A stretch of DNA of 32,577 nucleotides from Flavobacteriaceae bacterium (lineage in GTDB: Bacteria > Bacteroidota > Bacteroidia > Flavobacteriales > Flavobacteriaceae). The stretch lies in contig CANHKZ010000012.1 in assembly GCA_947461425.1 (NCBI GenBank), positions 1 to 32,577 of the forward strand. Reading direction: 5' to 3'. The translations under genes were made by a program, and so were the position numbers. Below the pieces are notes generated by a model. It saw only the letters and a program-made list of their open reading frames with translations. It made no database searches and was not told the origin of the DNA. Of the stretch, positions 6,864 through 16,500 are shown piece after piece (positions within the stretch are counted from its first letter, which is position 1; every line of letters begins with the position of its first letter).

Positions 6864-7496
6864 ATGATTCACTATTTTTTACCTCGGTTTATTTTGTTTT
6901 TATTTTTTGGAATATTTTCGCTTCAAGCTCAGACTGATGGTACGTTAGCAGATTCTACTTTTGTAAATTTAAAAGATTACAGCTCTGATTTTGTTTACGA
7001 TATGAAGTACGCTACAGAAGATAACTTTCTAAAAGCTAAAGTATATGATTGTTCGGAATGTTTTTTAAGATTGAAAACGGTTATTGCGTTGGTTAATGCT
7101 AATGAAAAATTTATAAAAAAAGGTTTCCGAATTAAAATTTTTGATTGTTATCGTCCTTTGGATATCCAAAAACGAATGTGGACAATTATTTCGAATCCAG
7201 AATATGTAGCCGATCCAGCCAAGGGGTCCATTCACAATAGAGGAGGAGCCGTAGATATTACCTTAGTTGATCTCAATGGAAAAGAGTTGGATATGGGAAC
7301 AGCTTTTGATTTTTTTGGTCCTGAAGCGGGTCATTATTTTGATAACCTTCCTGACGAGGTGAAGAAAAATAGATCATTTTTAAAAAAAATTATGAAAAAA
7401 AGTAATTTTATTTCTTTTGATTCAGAATGGTGGCACTACAATTTAAAGAATGCGTCAAAAGAAAAAGTGGCCAACCAAAAATGGAAATGTGAGTAA
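6864..7496 (+). CDS. D-alanyl-D-alanine dipeptidase (VanX/DdpX family)
   Basis: An exported zinc dipeptidase expected to cleave D-Ala-D-Ala in the periplasm. The signal peptide ends in SLQAQ (about residue 23). The M15D signatures are all present: DCYRP with Arg97, the zinc-binding SIHNRGGAVD motif with His124 and Asp131, and EWWH with catalytic Glu188 and zinc ligand His191. At 210 residues it is VanX-sized plus a signal peptide. No vanH or vanA partner is nearby, so glycopeptide resistance is not implied; a role in peptidoglycan turnover or use of D-Ala dipeptides is more likely. An upstream ATG at 6852 is out of frame and stops at once. Confidence 0.92.
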   Translation: MIHYFLPRFILFLFFGIFSLQAQTDGTLADSTFVNLKDYSSDFVYDMKYATEDNFLKAKVYDCSECFLRLKTVIALVNANEKFIKKGFRIKIFDCYRPLDIQKRMWTIISNPEYVADPAKGSIHNRGGAVDITLVDLNGKELDMGTAFDFFGPEAGHYFDNLPDEVKKNRSFLKKIMKKSNFISFDSEWWHYNLKNASKEKVANQKWKCE

Positions 7497-7524
7497 TTAG
7501 TTTAGCTAAAATCGTCACGTTGGA

Positions 7525-8091
7525 TTATTCTACACAATGAATATTTTGCATAAAATAGGTTTCCGGCTCATAAATTTCATAATTTAATTCTGAGATAAAT
7601 CGTTTTTTCAATATGTAATCTTCGGTGTCGGTTAAGTATTTAATTCGCATCATAGAAACAGGAGAATTTTTCAAATCGGCAAAACTATCTTTCATAAACA
7701 TAAAAGTCCCAACCGTTATTCTGTTATCGAAACCATTATCATCACGTAAACTAGTACCACAATTTTCTTGATCAATATGCAAGAGCGTAATCACTTTGCC
7801 ATTGTTTAGTTGTAGAAAAATTTTTGAATTTTCATCAAAACAATAGGCTTTGATAAACTCTTTACTCTTTTGTATAAATTGCACATTTAATAGAGGCATT
7901 CCATCGGACATTGCTAAAGAAAAGAAAATATAGCTTGCAGTTCCTGCAAAATTTTTCTCAGCTATCATATATTCTTTCGTGGTTTTATAAGTGCCAATTG
8001 AATCGGATACATTAGTAGTGTATTCACAAGGTTTTTGCGCTAATGATGCAAAACTGATTAAGAATAGGGTAATAGCTAATAGGTTTTTCAT
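7525..8091 (-). CDS. small exported protein of unknown function
   Basis: A 188-residue predicted secreted protein. The start at 8091 is chosen because it gives a clean signal peptide (MKNLLAITLFLISFASLAQ) and lies 2 bases after the stop of the upstream methyltransferase gene; a start 21 bases earlier would overlap that gene. The mature part has four cysteines, which could form disulfides, and no recognisable catalytic motif. It is the last gene of the long minus-strand run and converges on the dipeptidase gene, 28 bases away. I do not recognise the family. Confidence 0.8.
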   Translation of the reverse strand: MKNLLAITLFLISFASLAQKPCEYTTNVSDSIGTYKTTKEYMIAEKNFAGTASYIFFSLAMSDGMPLLNVQFIQKSKEFIKAYCFDENSKIFLQLNNGKVITLLHIDQENCGTSLRDDNGFDNRITVGTFMFMKDSFADLKNSPVSMMRIKYLTDTEDYILKKRFISELNYEIYEPETYFMQNIHCVE

Positions 8092-8093
8092 GA

Positions 8094-9275
8094 TTATTTT
8101 AATTTTGTGCAAAGTAAAACTATTTTATCATTTTTCATATTGGTTGTAAAAAAACAATAGGAATTTCCACCGTCTTTAATTTTCCACTTTTTCCGAATTT
8201 TTTCTACCGTATCTGGAAAGTTTCGTGTAGTAATATTTTGTTTGGAATTTTCTAAATGAGTTTTGAGTTCTTTTTTGGCAAAAGGAATACTTTCTTGAAT
8301 TTCAAAAATGCGTCCTGGAAAATCAATCAGTAAGTTAGAAGTATAGAGATGGGAATGTTTGTGAAGTTTGTCTAACGAATAAGTGGTAGCCACTTCCTTG
8401 AATCCTCCCGACTTCATAACGGCACTATTGGGTTCAAATAAATAGCGTTTTGGTAACGAATAATTTGCTTCATGCGCATCTCCATTAAATTCAAATTCAA
8501 AAATATCGGTTTTGTCTTTAGTAAGATTCACCGTTTTGATGGTGATTTCTCCCTGATAGTCTTTGTGCAATTCCCAAAGTAATTCTTTTACCTCATTTTC
8601 TAAAGCTACGATATGAATTGTTTTTACATTTTTCAATTCGGATAGTCCAGCTGTTAAATCTAATAATGGTGCAGTTTTAATTAAAATAGCGTCTGATTTT
8701 TCAAAATAGTACTCTAAATTTTCAGGAACATTAGGAAGGCAGTCATTGAGCATAAATACTTTGCCCTTGGCATCGTTTCTTCGCGATGGGTCAATGTAAA
8801 TCCAATCCCATTTTGTATCGAGCCTTTTTAAGGTTACTAAGCTATCACCCGCAATACACTCCATATTTACAACACCTAATTGATTACAATTGTGCGAAAC
8901 GATCTCAGATAGCTCTGAATTGATTTCACAATGTGTAACGCTACCCATCTTTTTGGCAAAATAATAATCATCAACACCAAAACCTCCAGTTAAATCAATA
9001 AGGCTATTTCCTTCAATAAGACTCGATTTGTATTCGGCTGTTTTTTCTGATGAAGTTTGCTCTACAGCTATTTTGGATGGATAAATGATATTTTTTGTAT
9101 GGAACCAAGTGGGTAATTTTTCTTTTGCTTTTGTCTTGGCTTCAATTTGGTTTATAATAGCAATCCAAGTAATTTCTGGAAAAGGATTTTTTTGAAGCGC
9201 TAATTGTGAGATAGGAACTCCTAATTGACGATCTATAAATTCTTGTATTTTAGGTTTTAAAAGAGTAAAATCCAA
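8094..9275 (-). CDS. class I SAM-dependent methyltransferase with THUMP-like region (PG_1098 type)
   Basis: A 393-residue cytoplasmic methyltransferase. The N-terminal helical part (1-90) precedes the Rossmann fold. The SAM-binding motif I is DLTGGFGVD (94-102), with an acidic partner in THCEIN (114-119), and the motif IV region is IYIDPSRR (159-166). The C-terminal third (about 240-393) resembles the PG_1098 ferredoxin-like and THUMP-like modules of this Bacteroidota family, which suggests an RNA substrate. The actual target is not known. It sits 2 bases from the AI-2E family gene and 2 bases from the following secreted-protein gene, so all are likely in one transcript. Confidence 0.88.
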   Translation of the reverse strand: MDFTLLKPKIQEFIDRQLGVPISQLALQKNPFPEITWIAIINQIEAKTKAKEKLPTWFHTKNIIYPSKIAVEQTSSEKTAEYKSSLIEGNSLIDLTGGFGVDDYYFAKKMGSVTHCEINSELSEIVSHNCNQLGVVNMECIAGDSLVTLKRLDTKWDWIYIDPSRRNDAKGKVFMLNDCLPNVPENLEYYFEKSDAILIKTAPLLDLTAGLSELKNVKTIHIVALENEVKELLWELHKDYQGEITIKTVNLTKDKTDIFEFEFNGDAHEANYSLPKRYLFEPNSAVMKSGGFKEVATTYSLDKLHKHSHLYTSNLLIDFPGRIFEIQESIPFAKKELKTHLENSKQNITTRNFPDTVEKIRKKWKIKDGGNSYCFFTTNMKNDKIVLLCTKLK

Positions 9276-9277
9276 GA

Positions 9278-10369
9278 TTAAATATTTTTGGTAATGAGTT
9301 GAATAACAATATTATTAGGAAAAAATTCCTTCCCAATTACCTTTAAAATAGTATAAAGAGGCACAGCGATTACCATTCCTAAAATACCAAATAAAAATCC
9401 TGCAATTAATATTACTAGAAAAATTTCTAAAGGATGCGAACTGACACTTTTAGAAAAAATAATAGGTTGTGAAATATTATTATCAATGAGTTGTACAATC
9501 CAAAAGCCAATTAAAATATAAATAGTCGTTGGTAATGTGTCTGTTTGGAAGTCGCTACCTAAATGACTAATCATAGTTAAAACTGCTGCTATAATCGAAG
9601 CAATAAGCGGACCTATGTAAGGAATAATGTTTAAAACTGCGCATAAAAAGGCAATAATAAACGCATTTGAAATACCAAAAATTGACAATACAATCAGATA
9701 TAAAAGGAATACTATTCCTAATTGGAGAAGTAAACCCACAAAGTAGCGAGATAATAAATGATTGATTTTGTCTAACGAATTTATGATGGCCTTCTCATGG
9801 GTGTCTGGAATTAATTTTTTTAAGTTTTCAATAAAATATACTTTATCCTTTAAAAAGAAAAAAGTAATGAATAAAACGGAAGCTAATCCAACACCAAAAC
9901 TACTAATAGTATTGAGCATGGTATTTAATAATTCAGGAATAAAATTAAAATCTATTTTAGAACTGAGGTTAGTTTCTTTTAAAAACTTAGCTGAATCTAT
10001 ATTATGACTTTCTAAAAAAACAACAATTTGATTCAGCAAATTATTGATGTTTTGCTCAATTTTGGCAGTATTTAATAAGGACAAACTTTCACTTTGAGAC
10101 AGAATCAAAGGAATAAACAAAGAGATGAATCCAACAATGATTAGAAAAAAGAAAAGTAGTGTTGTTATAGTAGCTAGAATTGTTGGAAATCGCAGACGTG
10201 TTTTTAGAAAACTCATTATTGGTTTACCAATCAAAGTAAGAATTAATGATATTATCAAATAAATAATTACGGCTTGAATTTGATATAAAAAATAGAATGA
10301 ACTACTTATGAGTACCAAAAAACCAATGGCTCTTAAAATTCCGCTTGCAATTGTTTTTGATGTAATCAT
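9278..10369 (-). CDS. AI-2E family transporter (PerM/YdiK-like membrane protein)
   Basis: A 363-residue polytopic inner-membrane protein. Paired hydrophobic segments lie near residues 10-48 and 62-95, then a long helical external region (about 96-150), then segments near 148-172, 205-262, 275-300 and 315-350. This layout and length are typical of the AI-2E/PerM superfamily; the C-terminal portion includes the usual IPYIGPLI motif (near 249-256). Members export various solutes, including autoinducer-2 or sodium; the substrate here cannot be told. An 80-base gap separates it from the upstream RNA methyltransferase gene, enough for its own promoter, and it is almost contiguous with the next gene. 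Confidence 0.9.
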   Translation of the reverse strand: MITSKTIASGILRAIGFLVLISSSFYFLYQIQAVIIYLIISLILTLIGKPIMSFLKTRLRFPTILATITTLLFFFLIIVGFISLFIPLILSQSESLSLLNTAKIEQNINNLLNQIVVFLESHNIDSAKFLKETNLSSKIDFNFIPELLNTMLNTISSFGVGLASVLFITFFFLKDKVYFIENLKKLIPDTHEKAIINSLDKINHLLSRYFVGLLLQLGIVFLLYLIVLSIFGISNAFIIAFLCAVLNIIPYIGPLIASIIAAVLTMISHLGSDFQTDTLPTTIYILIGFWIVQLIDNNISQPIIFSKSVSSHPLEIFLVILIAGFLFGILGMVIAVPLYTILKVIGKEFFPNNIVIQLITKNI

Positions 10370-10449
10370 TTAAAAAAGGATTGAAATATAGTATAAAGAT
10401 AAGAAAAGAATCAAAAGAACCAATCGGTATAGCTTACAACACCATTAAA

Positions 10450-10959
10450 TTATAATTTGTTTATTTTATTTGTAATTTCATATAAGGCAATACTAGTGGC
10501 TTGTACAACATTCATGCTACTATTGGAACCATACATTTTAATGTGGTTAATCTGGTTAGCAATTGCTAAAAGAGAATTGTCTACACCATTAATTTCACTT
10601 CCAATTATCAAAGCTAAATTTTGATGTTTATCAACTTTAATAAGGTTAATTGGATTACTTTCTTCAGCTATTTCTAATGCAATTATTTCATAATTATTAT
10701 GCAATAAATACGCAATTGCATCAGCTGTTTCTTCAAAAACAGTATAAGGAATTTGTAAATGTGTACTTCTGGAAGTTTTGTTTATTTTTCTAGGATTCAA
10801 AGGAATATCTTTACCAATAAAGATTATTTTTTCTATACCAAAAGCCTCTCCAATTCGAAATAGCGAACCGATATTTTGTTGAAAAAAGATATGATCACAA
10901 ACTAAGGTTATTGAAAATTTTTTCTTTTCGAAATGGATATCTTGATGTGTAAGTTGCAT
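10450..10959 (-). CDS. SpoU/TrmH-family RNA 2'-O-methyltransferase
   Basis: A 169-residue minimal SPOUT methyltransferase. All three family motifs are present: NIGSLFRIGEAFG (29-41), LIIGSEINGV (117-126) and SSMNVVQATSIALYE (147-161), the last forming the SAM-binding knot. The enzyme transfers methyl to ribose 2'-OH in tRNA or rRNA; with no extra RNA-binding domain the substrate is open, tRNA being likely. Its ATG overlaps the stop of the DUF4159 gene as TAATG, so the two are translationally coupled. Confidence 0.9.
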   Translation of the reverse strand: MQLTHQDIHFEKKKFSITLVCDHIFFQQNIGSLFRIGEAFGIEKIIFIGKDIPLNPRKINKTSRSTHLQIPYTVFEETADAIAYLLHNNYEIIALEIAEESNPINLIKVDKHQNLALIIGSEINGVDNSLLAIANQINHIKMYGSNSSMNVVQATSIALYEITNKINKL

Positions 10960-11597
10960 TAATTGTTAAAAATATAGTATAGGATATTAGCGCCCATTTT
11001 TAATGCTTTTTGTCGTACTTCTAAAGGATCGTTATTCACTTCGGCATCTTCCCATCCGTCGCCTAAGTCGCATTCAAATGTATACAATAACACCAATCGA
11101 TTTTTAATAAAAATTCCAAATGCTTGTGGGCGTTTGTTATCGTGTTCGTGAATTTTGGGTAAGCCATTAGGAAAAGGATTTGGTTTTTGAAAGATAGGAT
11201 GATTTGCCGGAATTTCAACTAAGTTATTGGTAGGGAAAAGCTTTTTTATGGCTTTTTGAATATATTCATTCATGCCATAGTTGTCATCAATATGAAGAAA
11301 ACCTCCTGAGTTCAAATAATTTCTAAGGTTATTTTCTTCTTCAATAGTAAAAACTATATTGCCGTGACCCGTAATGTGAGTATATGGGTAACTAAAAATT
11401 TCAGGACTGCCAGGAGTTACTGTAGCGGGTTTTAATTTAATTTTGGTATTGATAGTAGCATTACAAAATCGGATTAAATTGGGCAATGAAGTTGGATTGG
11501 CATACCAATCACCACCACCTTGGTATTTTACCAAAGCAATTTCTTGCGAAAAACACTGCAATGAAAGTAATAAGAATAAGAAATGAATGTTTCTCAT
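10959..11597 (-). CDS. DUF4159 domain-containing exported protein
   Basis: A 212-residue protein with a signal peptide (cleaved near FSQ, residue 18) and a single DUF4159 domain. Features are VKYQGGGDWYANP near the mature start, the THITGHGNIVF segment (74-84) and the GGFLHIDDNYGMN segment (98-110), which recall a glutamine-amidotransferase or ThuA-like fold. The function is unknown. The gene lies between rsmE and the SpoU methyltransferase gene, 10 bases after rsmE and overlapping the next gene by one base, so it travels with RNA-modification genes although its product is exported. Typical length for the family in Flavobacteriaceae. Confidence 0.87.
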   Translation of the reverse strand: MRNIHFLFLLLSLQCFSQEIALVKYQGGGDWYANPTSLPNLIRFCNATINTKIKLKPATVTPGSPEIFSYPYTHITGHGNIVFTIEEENNLRNYLNSGGFLHIDDNYGMNEYIQKAIKKLFPTNNLVEIPANHPIFQKPNPFPNGLPKIHEHDNKRPQAFGIFIKNRLVLLYTFECDLGDGWEDAEVNNDPLEVRQKALKMGANILYYIFNN

Positions 11598-11607
11598 TTT
11601 CTAAAGT

Positions 11608-12318
11608 TTAGTTTTCCTCGTTAAAAAAAACGACACTGTGACAAGCTACCACGGCTGCAGTTTCTGTTCGTAATCGCGTACCTCCTAAAGAAACAGGGAT
11701 GTATTTATTGGCTTTAGCCATTGCAATCTCTTTATCAGAGAAGTCTCCCTCAGGACCAATTAATACTGTTACATTTTGATTGGGCTCCAAAACAGATTTT
11801 AGTGTTTTTTTATCCGTTTCTTCACAATGAGCAATCAGTTGTAGTCCCTCATTTTTTTTCAATATGAATTCCTTGAACGAAATAGCTGGATTTAATTTTG
11901 GTAGATACAACTCGTTGGATTGTTTTAGTGCTGATAAAATGATTTTATCAAATCGTTCCTGGTTGATTACTTTTCGTTCCGATCGATCACAAATAATTGG
12001 AGTAATTTCCTGAATGCCGATTTCCGTTGCTTTTTCCAAAAACCATTCGTAACGGTCATTCATTTTAGTAGGAGCTACTGCTAAATGCAAATGTAATTTT
12101 GGTGTAGGTGCTTTCTCAAAAGAAACGATTTTAACGGTGCATTTAGAATCAGATGCTAAAATAATTTCAGTTGTAAATAAAAAACCTAAACCATTGGTTA
12201 CGAAAAGTATATCGCCATCTTTTTTACGCAAAACTTTAATAATATGTTTACTTTCTTCTCTGTCAAAAATTAAGTTTTCAGTAATCTCGTTGATAGTGGT
12301 ATTATAAAATAATTGCAT
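11608..12318 (-). CDS. rsmE: 16S rRNA (uracil1498-N3)-methyltransferase RsmE
   Basis: A 236-residue SPOUT-fold enzyme that methylates U1498 of 16S rRNA. The N-terminal PUA-like domain includes EESKHIIKVLRKKDGD (21-36). The catalytic part contains EKATEIG (95-101), LIGPEGDFS (186-194) and the knot motif LRTETAA (216-222). The start at 12318 (MQLFYN) is chosen because it matches family N-termini and lies 4 bases beyond the tsaD stop; a start 48 bases earlier would lie within tsaD. Confidence 0.95.
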   Translation of the reverse strand: MQLFYNTTINEITENLIFDREESKHIIKVLRKKDGDILFVTNGLGFLFTTEIILASDSKCTVKIVSFEKAPTPKLHLHLAVAPTKMNDRYEWFLEKATEIGIQEITPIICDRSERKVINQERFDKIILSALKQSNELYLPKLNPAISFKEFILKKNEGLQLIAHCEETDKKTLKSVLEPNQNVTVLIGPEGDFSDKEIAMAKANKYIPVSLGGTRLRTETAAVVACHSVVFFNEEN

Positions 12319-12322
12319 AGTT

Positions 12323-13345
12323 TTAGAATTGAATTCTTGCTTTAGAAATAACAGATGAAGTTTCAAATTGTTGATGTAAATACTTTTGATATCCTACAAT
12401 TCCAATCATGGCTGCATTATCAGTAGTGTATTCAAATTTAGGTATAAAGGTTGTCCAACCGTATTTTTTTTCAGCTTCTTTTAGTGTGGTGCGAATTCCT
12501 GAATTAGCCGAAACACCTCCACCGATTGCAATTTGTGTGATACCTGTTTCTTTTACTGCCAATTTCAATTTATCCATCAAAATTTCAATAATGGTATGTT
12601 GAATTGATGCACAAATGTCATTCAGATTTTCTTCGATAAAATTCGGATTTTCTAGTTTTTTCTTTTGAATGAAATATAAAATAGCTGTTTTCAATCCTGA
12701 AAAACTAAAATCCAATCCAGGTACTTTTGGTTTGGTGAACAAAAAGGCTTTTGGATTACCTAGTTGCGCATATTTGTCCACCAATGGGCCGCCAGGGTAG
12801 GGAAGGCCTAGTATTTTTGCACTCTTATCAAAAGCTTCACCAACGGCATCATCCGTAGTTTCGCCAATTATTGTCATTTCAAAAAAACCATCAACACGCA
12901 CAATTTGAGTGTGCCCGCCACTAATAGTTAATGCTATAAAAGGAAAACTAGGCTTATCAAAACCATCTTCGTCAATAAAATGAGCCAATATATGAGCATG
13001 CATATGATTTACAGCTATCAAAGGAATTTGTAGTGCTAAAGCTAATGATTTAGCAAAAGAACTTCCAACTAACAAGGAGCCCATTAAGCCGGGGCCTTGT
13101 GTAAATGCAATTGCAGAAAGCTGTTCTTTTTGTATATTTGCTTTTCGCAGTGCAGCATCAATTACGGGTACTATATTTTGTTGGTGTGCTCTCGAAGCTA
13201 ATTCGGGAACTACGCCTCCGTATTGGTTGTGAATCAATTGATTAGCAACTACGTTTGATATCACTTTATTGTTTTGTAAAACTGCTGCTGCGGTATCGTC
13301 GCACGAACTTTCGATGGCAAGAATAAAAACCTCGGTATTTTGCAT
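12323..13345 (-). CDS. tsaD: tRNA N6-threonylcarbamoyladenosine transferase TsaD
   Basis: The ASKHA-fold subunit of the t6A37 tRNA modification complex, acting with TsaB, TsaE and TsaC elsewhere. The N-terminus has ILAIESSCDDTAAAV (8-22), the metal ligands His114 and His118 lie in NHMHAHILAH, ISGGHTQIV is the nucleotide-binding loop, and GGGVSANSGIR is near residue 273. At 340 residues it has full family length. It is the first gene of the minus-strand run of RNA-modification genes and diverges from the tamB-like gene, with about 120-190 bases between them. Confidence 0.97.
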   Translation of the reverse strand: MQNTEVFILAIESSCDDTAAAVLQNNKVISNVVANQLIHNQYGGVVPELASRAHQQNIVPVIDAALRKANIQKEQLSAIAFTQGPGLMGSLLVGSSFAKSLALALQIPLIAVNHMHAHILAHFIDEDGFDKPSFPFIALTISGGHTQIVRVDGFFEMTIIGETTDDAVGEAFDKSAKILGLPYPGGPLVDKYAQLGNPKAFLFTKPKVPGLDFSFSGLKTAILYFIQKKKLENPNFIEENLNDICASIQHTIIEILMDKLKLAVKETGITQIAIGGGVSANSGIRTTLKEAEKKYGWTTFIPKFEYTTDNAAMIGIVGYQKYLHQQFETSSVISKARIQF

Positions 13346-13366
13346 AAAAAAGCGCGAATTTTAAAT

Positions 13367-13374
13367 TATATTTG
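13367..13374 (+). promoter_or_regulatory. -7 promoter element of the tamB-like gene
   Basis: TATATTTG matches TAnnTTTG exactly. A TTTG at 13339-13342 could be the -33 element, though its 24-base spacing is slightly long. Transcription would start near 13380, leaving about a 100-base leader before the probable start region of the tamB-like gene. Confidence 0.5.
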
Positions 13375-13535
13375 GCATGCTGTATCTGTTTTCAGCGTTG
13401 CCAAAATTAAAGAATTTTTATTTAAAGCGTCTTTATTTAGAAAGGTAAAATAGAATTTAAAAAAACTAAATCGATATCAGTATTAAAAATATCAAAAAAA
13501 TAGTATCGCTTTCGCTAATTGGGTTAGTTCTCTTT

Positions 13536-16500
13536 TTGCTGGTGCTTGGTATTGTATTGAGTTTACCTGTTGTACAAACTAAAATTGCAAAGTATGTAAC
13601 TACAGAACTCAATAAAGATTTTGGCACTAATATTTCGATTGAACAAGTTGCTATTTCTCCTTTTGGTGGTATTAAGTTTAAAAAGGTATTAATTCTAGAT
13701 CATCATCAAGATACTTTGATATATAGCAACCGAATTAAGACTACTATTTTAAACGGAAAAAAACTCCTTAACGGCGATTTGATTTTTAGTGATTTGCATT
13801 TGGATGTATTAGTTTTTAATCTTAAAACATATAAAAAAGAAAAACTAACTAATCTTGATATTTTCATTAACGCTTTTGGAACAGACACAACTTCCACGGC
13901 TAAACATTTCTTATTATCGGCAACTGATGCAAAAATTACTAAAGGACATTTTACTGTATATGATTATAATCGTTTAGTGCCTAAAGATATTGATTTTACT
14001 AATTTAAACGTTCAACTATCCGATTTTAAATTGTATGGTTCTGATGTGAATACTAACATTATTAATATGTCTTTTTTAGATCATCGTGGCGTATATGTAA
14101 AAAAACTGAGCGGAGTTTTGAGTTATACTAAAAAGCAAATTAAGATTACCAAATTGATAGCGGTTACTAAAGAAAACTCTGAGATACAAGCTAACATTGC
14201 GTTGAATTACAAAATTCAAGACTTTTCAGATTTTAATAATAAAGTACAATTTGATGTTCAGTTAGCTTCCTCTACCTTGGCTACAAATGATATTCGTTGC
14301 TTTTATAATAAATTAGGTAAAAACCAATTCTTTTATATTAAAGCCAATGCTTTAGGACCACTCAATAATTTAAAAGTCAGTCAGCTGAATCTCGTAGATT
14401 TTAATAAAAGTAAAATGATTGGCGCTATCCGATTCAAAAATTTGTTTCCAAAAAAGGGACAACAGTTTTACATGAAAGGAAATTTTAGTACACTTTCCTC
14501 AAATTACAGTAGTCTTGTAGCTTTATTACCTTCTGTTTTAGGGAAATCATTACCCGTTCAAACGAAACGTTTAGGTCAATTTAATTTGGTTGGAAAAACG
14601 GAATTGACTACCAAAAGTATTGTTGCTAATTTTACAATGACTACGGCTTTGGGTTCAATAAAATCTGATTTTGTTATGGATGATATTGATTTCATAGACA
14701 AAGCATCTTATGTAGGAAATGTTGTTTTTGATCAATTTAGAATAGGTGATTTTATAGAACAAAAAGATCTAGGTAAAATCAGTGCTAATCTTACTATTGA
14801 TGGTATTGGGTTTACCCAAAAATATTTGAATACTAAAATTAGCGGTGGGATTTCTCAATTGGATTACAATTCCTACCACTATACCAATATGGAACTGGAT
14901 GGCACGTTTAAATTGCCAATTTATCAAGGAAGTTTAAAGGTAAGTGATCCTAATTTAGAACTATCGTTTAATGGTTTAGTAGACTTGACAAAAAAAGATA
15001 ATCATTTTGATTTTCATATCGCCATAGACAATGCTAATCTAAAACAGCTGCAATTTACAAATGATTCGATTTCAGTCTTAAAAGGCGATGTAATTGTTAA
15101 TGCTACTGGGAATTCATTAGATAATTTTAAAGGCGATATTTTTGTAAATAAAACCACTTATACGAATGCTAAATCAACCTATTTATTTGATGATTTTACT
15201 ATAAATTCTAGTTTTGAAGAGAATACAAATAGAATGATTACTATTAATTCACCCGATATTGTTCAAGGAAAAATAGAAGGAAAATATAAATTCAATCAAC
15301 TGCTGCAATTGATTGAAAATTCTCTGGGGAGTTTGTATACTAATTACAAGCCAAATAAAGTTGAGAAAGGTCAATTTTTAAATTTTGATTTTTCTATTAA
15401 TAGTAAAATAGTAGAAGTACTATTTCCTCAAGTTTCAATTGGAGAAAACACAAAACTAAGCGGGGTAATTAATTCTGACAAAAATGAATTCAAGCTTAAT
15501 TTTAATTCGCCTCAAATAGTTGCTTCACAAAATACACTTGATAATGTAAGGTTAAGTGTTGATAATAAAAATCCATTGTATAACGCCTATGTCGAAATGG
15601 ATTCTATAAAATCAAAGTATTATAAAATACGTGATTTTAGTATGATCAATGTGACTATGAAAGATTCTTTGTTTTTTAGAACTGAATTTAAAGGAGGTAG
15701 TAGCGGTCAAGATTATTTTAATTTGAATTTATATCACACGATTAACAAAGAGAATAAAAATGTGGTTGGTATTAGCAAATCGGAGGTAAAGTTCAAGGAT
15801 TACCTGTGGTTTTTAAATGAAAATGATACCCAAGACAATCGAATTGTATTTGATAAAAATTTAAAAGAATTTGCAATAGAGAATATTGTTTTGTCTCACG
15901 AAAACCAGAGTATTGAGTTTCTGGGTAAGATAAACGGCTCAGATTTTAAAGATCTGAAATTAAGTTTTAAAGATGTGAATTTGAATAAAATTACGCCCGA
16001 GGATGATTTATTTGTATTTGATGGGAATATCAATGGAGCTTTAAATTTTAAGCAAGATAAGTCTGTTTATCGTCCTACTGCATCTTTGATAATTGATCAA
16101 TTACAATTGAACAAAACGATTCTTGGAACCCTTGAATTTGATATAGATGGGGATGAAAGTTTGTCAAAATTTACTATTAACTCAACAATAAAAAATGATG
16201 ATTTTGAATCGTTTAATGCGGGTGGAAATTTAGAAATAAAAAATAATGAAACACAACTTGATTTACGACTCAAATTTGACGAATTTAAGTTGGCGACACT
16301 AGGGCCAATAGGAGGAGATGTTTTGTCTAATATTCGCGGATTAGTTTCTGGAAATGCAACAATACAAGGAAAAGTCAATGACCCCCAAATTAACGGACGC
16401 CTTTATCTCGATAAAGCAGGAATGGGAATACCCTATATTGGTGTAGATTATGAATTGGCACCAAGAACAATTATTGATGTCACTGACGAGAAATTTCTTT

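Noticed and set aside
6864..7496. Vancomycin resistance cluster
   Set aside because: Only a VanX-type dipeptidase is present; no vanH, vanA ligase or vanRS genes are nearby.
12318..12366. Longer rsmE start overlapping tsaD
   Set aside because: The extra 16 residues do not resemble the family and MQLFYN is the expected N-terminus.
13375..13449. Short ORF of about 23 codons starting at an ATG just after the tamB -7 element
   Set aside because: It is short, without features, and in a different frame; it might be a leader peptide but nothing supports this.
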